From: an uncultured Collinsella sp.
GTDB lineage: Bacteria; Actinomycetota; Coriobacteriia; Coriobacteriales; Coriobacteriaceae
Assembly (NCBI GenBank): GCA_900556205.1
Contig: USNX01000045.1
Location: 1 to 8,087 of the forward strand
Length of the DNA stretch: 8,087 nt
Direction of reading: 5' to 3'
This document shows, piece by piece, positions 6,188-8,087 of the stretch. Below the pieces are notes generated by a model. The model searched no databases. It saw only the letters and a program-made list of their open reading frames with translations, and had not been told where the DNA came from. Within the stretch, counting starts at the first letter, position 1. Every line of letters begins with the position of its first letter. The position numbers and the translations under genes are program-made.

Positions 6188-7537
6188 ATGGACGACCTTT
6201 TTTCTGTCTCGACGCGCGAGCGTTCCTTTAAAAATGCGCCGCTCGCGGTGCGCATGCGTCCCAATTCGCTCGACGAGTACGTGGGTCAGCAAAAGGCCGT
6301 CGGTAAGGGCTCGTGGCTGCGTGCTGCGATCGAGCACGATGTGCTTTCGAGCGTGATTCTGTACGGGCCTGCCGGTACGGGCAAGACGACGCTGGCCCAC
6401 ATTATCGCCAACCATACCAAGAGCGAGTTTATCGAGGTCAGCGCCGTCACGGGTACCGTGAAGGACCTGCGTCGCGTGATTGATGAGGCCAAGACGCGCC
6501 TGAATACGTACGACCGCCGCACCATTCTATTCATCGATGAGATTCACCGCTTCTCTAAGTCGCAGCAGGATGCCCTGCTACATGCAGTTGAGAACCGTAC
6601 CGTCATTATGATTGGCGCTACGACGGAGAACCCGTACTTCGAGGTTAACTCGGCGTTGCTCTCGCGTGGTCGTGTGGTGGAACTTGAGCATCTGAAGGAT
6701 GAGGATATCGCCACGCTTATTAAACGTGCGCTTGAGGCACCACATGGTCTGAACGGTAAGTTCTCGGCCGATGAGGATACGGTCAAGACCATTTGTACGC
6801 TGGCCGCGGGTGATGCACGCTCGGCCCTGACGACACTTGAGCTGGCGAGCGAGATTGCCGTCACGCGTCCCGATACCGAGGGAACGCCAGCGCCCGTGGC
6901 GGGGGAGCGCTATCCCATCACCGTGGATGACGTGAAGATCGCCAACCCGCGTCGCGGCTTTACGTATGACAAAAACGGCGACATGCACTACGACATCATC
7001 AGTGCGTTTATTAAGTCTATGCGCGGTAGTGACCCCGATGCCACGATCTATTGGCTTGCGCGCATGATCGATGCTGGGGAGGATCCTAAGTTTATCGCTC
7101 GCCGTATTATGATTCACGCTTCTGAGGATGTTGGCAACGCCGACCCGCAGGCGCTTTTGGTGGCGCATGCCGCGTTTAAGTCTGCCGAGGTCATTGGCTA
7201 TCCCGAGTGCCGCATTAACCTTGCTCAGGCTGCACTCTATGTTTGCTTGGCGCCAAAATCCAACGCGTGTGAGGCTTCGATCGATGCGGCGCTGGCCGAT
7301 ATCCATTCTAGTGGGCTTCGCGAGGTGCCGAGTTATTTGCGCGATCGCCATCGCCCAGGCAGTGACGACTACGGTGTGTATAAATACCCGCACGATTATC
7401 CCGAAGGCTGGGTCGATCAGCGCTATTTGCCCGAGGGGCTGGAGCGCGGTGCGTTCTGGCAGCCTGCCGGGCGCGGCTGGGAAGAGTGGCGCGTAGAGCA
7501 AAGCGAACGCGACCGCAGCGGGAATGCACCGAAGTAG
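6188..7537 (+). CDS. rarA: Replication-associated recombination protein A (MgsA/WRNIP1 family AAA+ ATPase)
   Basis: This AAA+ ATPase acts at stalled replication forks and single-strand gaps. It forms tetramers and is related to clamp-loader subunits and RuvB. The 449-residue product starts MDDLF, then has PLAVRMRPNSLDEYVGQ (18-34), Walker A GPAGTGKTT (60-68), Walker B LFIDEIHRF (114-122), sensor 1 GATTEN (143-148), an arginine-finger candidate in LLSRGR (Arg160/162) and sensor 2 GDARSAL (208-214). The C-terminal tetramerisation region shows the family blocks IARRIMIHASEDVGNADP and YPECRINLAQAALY. The start is uncertain: ATG 6173 and ATG 6182 are in frame, but only ATG 6188 has a purine-rich GGGATGG just before it. 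The length is normal (about 430-450). The promoter in front carries a LexA-type box, so induction by DNA damage is likely. Confidence 0.95.
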   Translation: MDDLFSVSTRERSFKNAPLAVRMRPNSLDEYVGQQKAVGKGSWLRAAIEHDVLSSVILYGPAGTGKTTLAHIIANHTKSEFIEVSAVTGTVKDLRRVIDEAKTRLNTYDRRTILFIDEIHRFSKSQQDALLHAVENRTVIMIGATTENPYFEVNSALLSRGRVVELEHLKDEDIATLIKRALEAPHGLNGKFSADEDTVKTICTLAAGDARSALTTLELASEIAVTRPDTEGTPAPVAGERYPITVDDVKIANPRRGFTYDKNGDMHYDIISAFIKSMRGSDPDATIYWLARMIDAGEDPKFIARRIMIHASEDVGNADPQALLVAHAAFKSAEVIGYPECRINLAQAALYVCLAPKSNACEASIDAALADIHSSGLREVPSYLRDRHRPGSDDYGVYKYPHDYPEGWVDQRYLPEGLERGAFWQPAGRGWEEWRVEQSERDRSGNAPK

Positions 7538-7568
7538 CTGCTGATAATTTTGTCCCACGTTGCTGCTC

Positions 7569-7599
7569 TTGGCATGTTCGGTCCCCTTTGGGGTACCAT
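7569..7599 (+). promoter_or_regulatory. Promoter candidate for the DUF948-like gene
   Basis: TTGGCA (7569-7574) and TACCAT (7594-7599) could be -35 and -10 elements, but the 19-base spacer is long. The spacer holds an imperfect inverted repeat, GGTCCCC-TTT-GGGGTACC (7580-7597, one bulged T), that runs into the -10. No intrinsic terminator is visible between rarA and this site, so read-through from rarA is also possible. Confidence 0.35.
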
Positions 7600-7637
7600 G
7601 AACAGCGTCTGTATTTCAATTCCTTCGGGAGGCTTGT

Positions 7638-8087
7638 ATGAGTCCCATTCAAATCGCCCTGCTTCTGCTCGCCGTTGCCGGCGTGTGGGCTGTTATCGAG
7701 CTCGCGCTCACGCTGCGCAAGACCCGCAACGTCGTTGATTCGCTCGACAAGACCGTAAGCGATCTCAATAACACCATCGCCGAGGCTCAGCCCGTGGTGG
7801 CAAAGCTCGATGGCGCCGTCGATGAGCTCACCCCCGCGCTGGCGCAGGTTGAGCCGCTCCTCAAGTCGAGCAAGACCGCCGTCGACGCACTTACCTCCAA
7901 TCTCGTAGAGGTCGAAGCCGTGGTTCGCGACATTTCCGAGGTTACGGGCAGCATGGCCGAGGCTAGCAATGCTGTGTCGAGCGTGACCGATCCTGCGGCC
8001 GGTGCCGTTCAGAAACTCTTTAACAAGGTAAAGGCTCCCGCGGCCGACGCCGAGCACAAGCTTTCCGCTGCTGCCGAAGCCGAGCAG
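7638..8087 (+). CDS. DUF948-like membrane-anchored protein (3' end outside window)
   Basis: An open frame of 150 codons runs to the last base of the window without a stop, so the gene is truncated by the edge. The start is clear: CGGGAGG (7626-7632) lies 5 bases before ATG. The protein opens with one membrane segment (about 4-26, IQIALLLLAVAGVWAVIELA), then a short basic stretch (LRKTRN). A long soluble part follows with regular spacing of Leu/Val and few prolines (about 31-115: VVDSLDKTVSDLNNTIAEAQ and similar), as in a rod or coiled-coil helix. After it comes an Ala-rich, charged region (about 118-150). This matches the plan of small DUF948 proteins of Gram-positive bacteria, whose function is not established. 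The assignment rests on architecture and general resemblance, so DUF948 is likely but not proven. Confidence 0.75.
   Translation, partial: MSPIQIALLLLAVAGVWAVIELALTLRKTRNVVDSLDKTVSDLNNTIAEAQPVVAKLDGAVDELTPALAQVEPLLKSSKTAVDALTSNLVEVEAVVRDISEVTGSMAEASNAVSSVTDPAAGAVQKLFNKVKAPAADAEHKLSAAAEAEQ

Noticed and set aside
6751..6763. GAAC-GGTAA-GTTC inside rarA, resembling a second LexA box
   Set aside because: The spacer is five bases instead of four, it is inside coding sequence, and no promoter is near it.
6578..7558. A 326-codon minus-strand frame opposite rarA
   Set aside because: It is a shadow of the rarA codon pattern; the translated product shows no coherent fold or motif, and rarA is certain.

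Overview
The window reads as a chromosomal housekeeping segment from a moderately high-GC bacterium. Protein character and codon use suggest an actinobacterium, most likely of the class Coriobacteriia (Collinsella-like). That placement rests on overall resemblance only, with no marker gene to fix it. All eight genes lie on the + strand. No tRNA, rRNA, insertion sequence, CRISPR array or phage gene was found. The longest gene-free stretch is about 220 bases (1132-1353).

Layout: (1) the 3' part of isoleucyl-tRNA synthetase (ileS), closed by a strong intrinsic terminator; (2) a tightly coupled pair, signal peptidase II (lspA) and an RluD-type 23S rRNA pseudouridine synthase, sharing one base; (3) a single membrane-bound family 2 glycosyltransferase with its own likely promoter, ending in a very long hairpin plus T-run; (4) a short A24 prepilin peptidase directly after that hairpin, followed 31 bases later by a dGTPase-like HD phosphohydrolase; (5) rarA, an AAA+ ATPase of stalled replication forks; (6) the start of a membrane-anchored DUF948-like protein that runs off the right edge.

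The genes cover translation (ileS, rluD), envelope and secretion (lspA, glycosyltransferase, prepilin peptidase, DUF948-like protein) and DNA metabolism (dGTPase, rarA). I see no new multi-gene system. The most interesting signal is regulatory: a perfect palindrome, CGAAC-GGTA-GTTCG, matches the LexA (SOS) box of Gram-positive bacteria. It straddles the dGTPase stop codon and covers the expected -35 position of a promoter (TATACT -10) reading into rarA. This implies that rarA is part of the DNA-damage response here. The second point of interest is the hairpin after the glycosyltransferase, whose GGGGACAGGCACC core looks like a dispersed REP-type palindrome serving as a terminator or attenuator.
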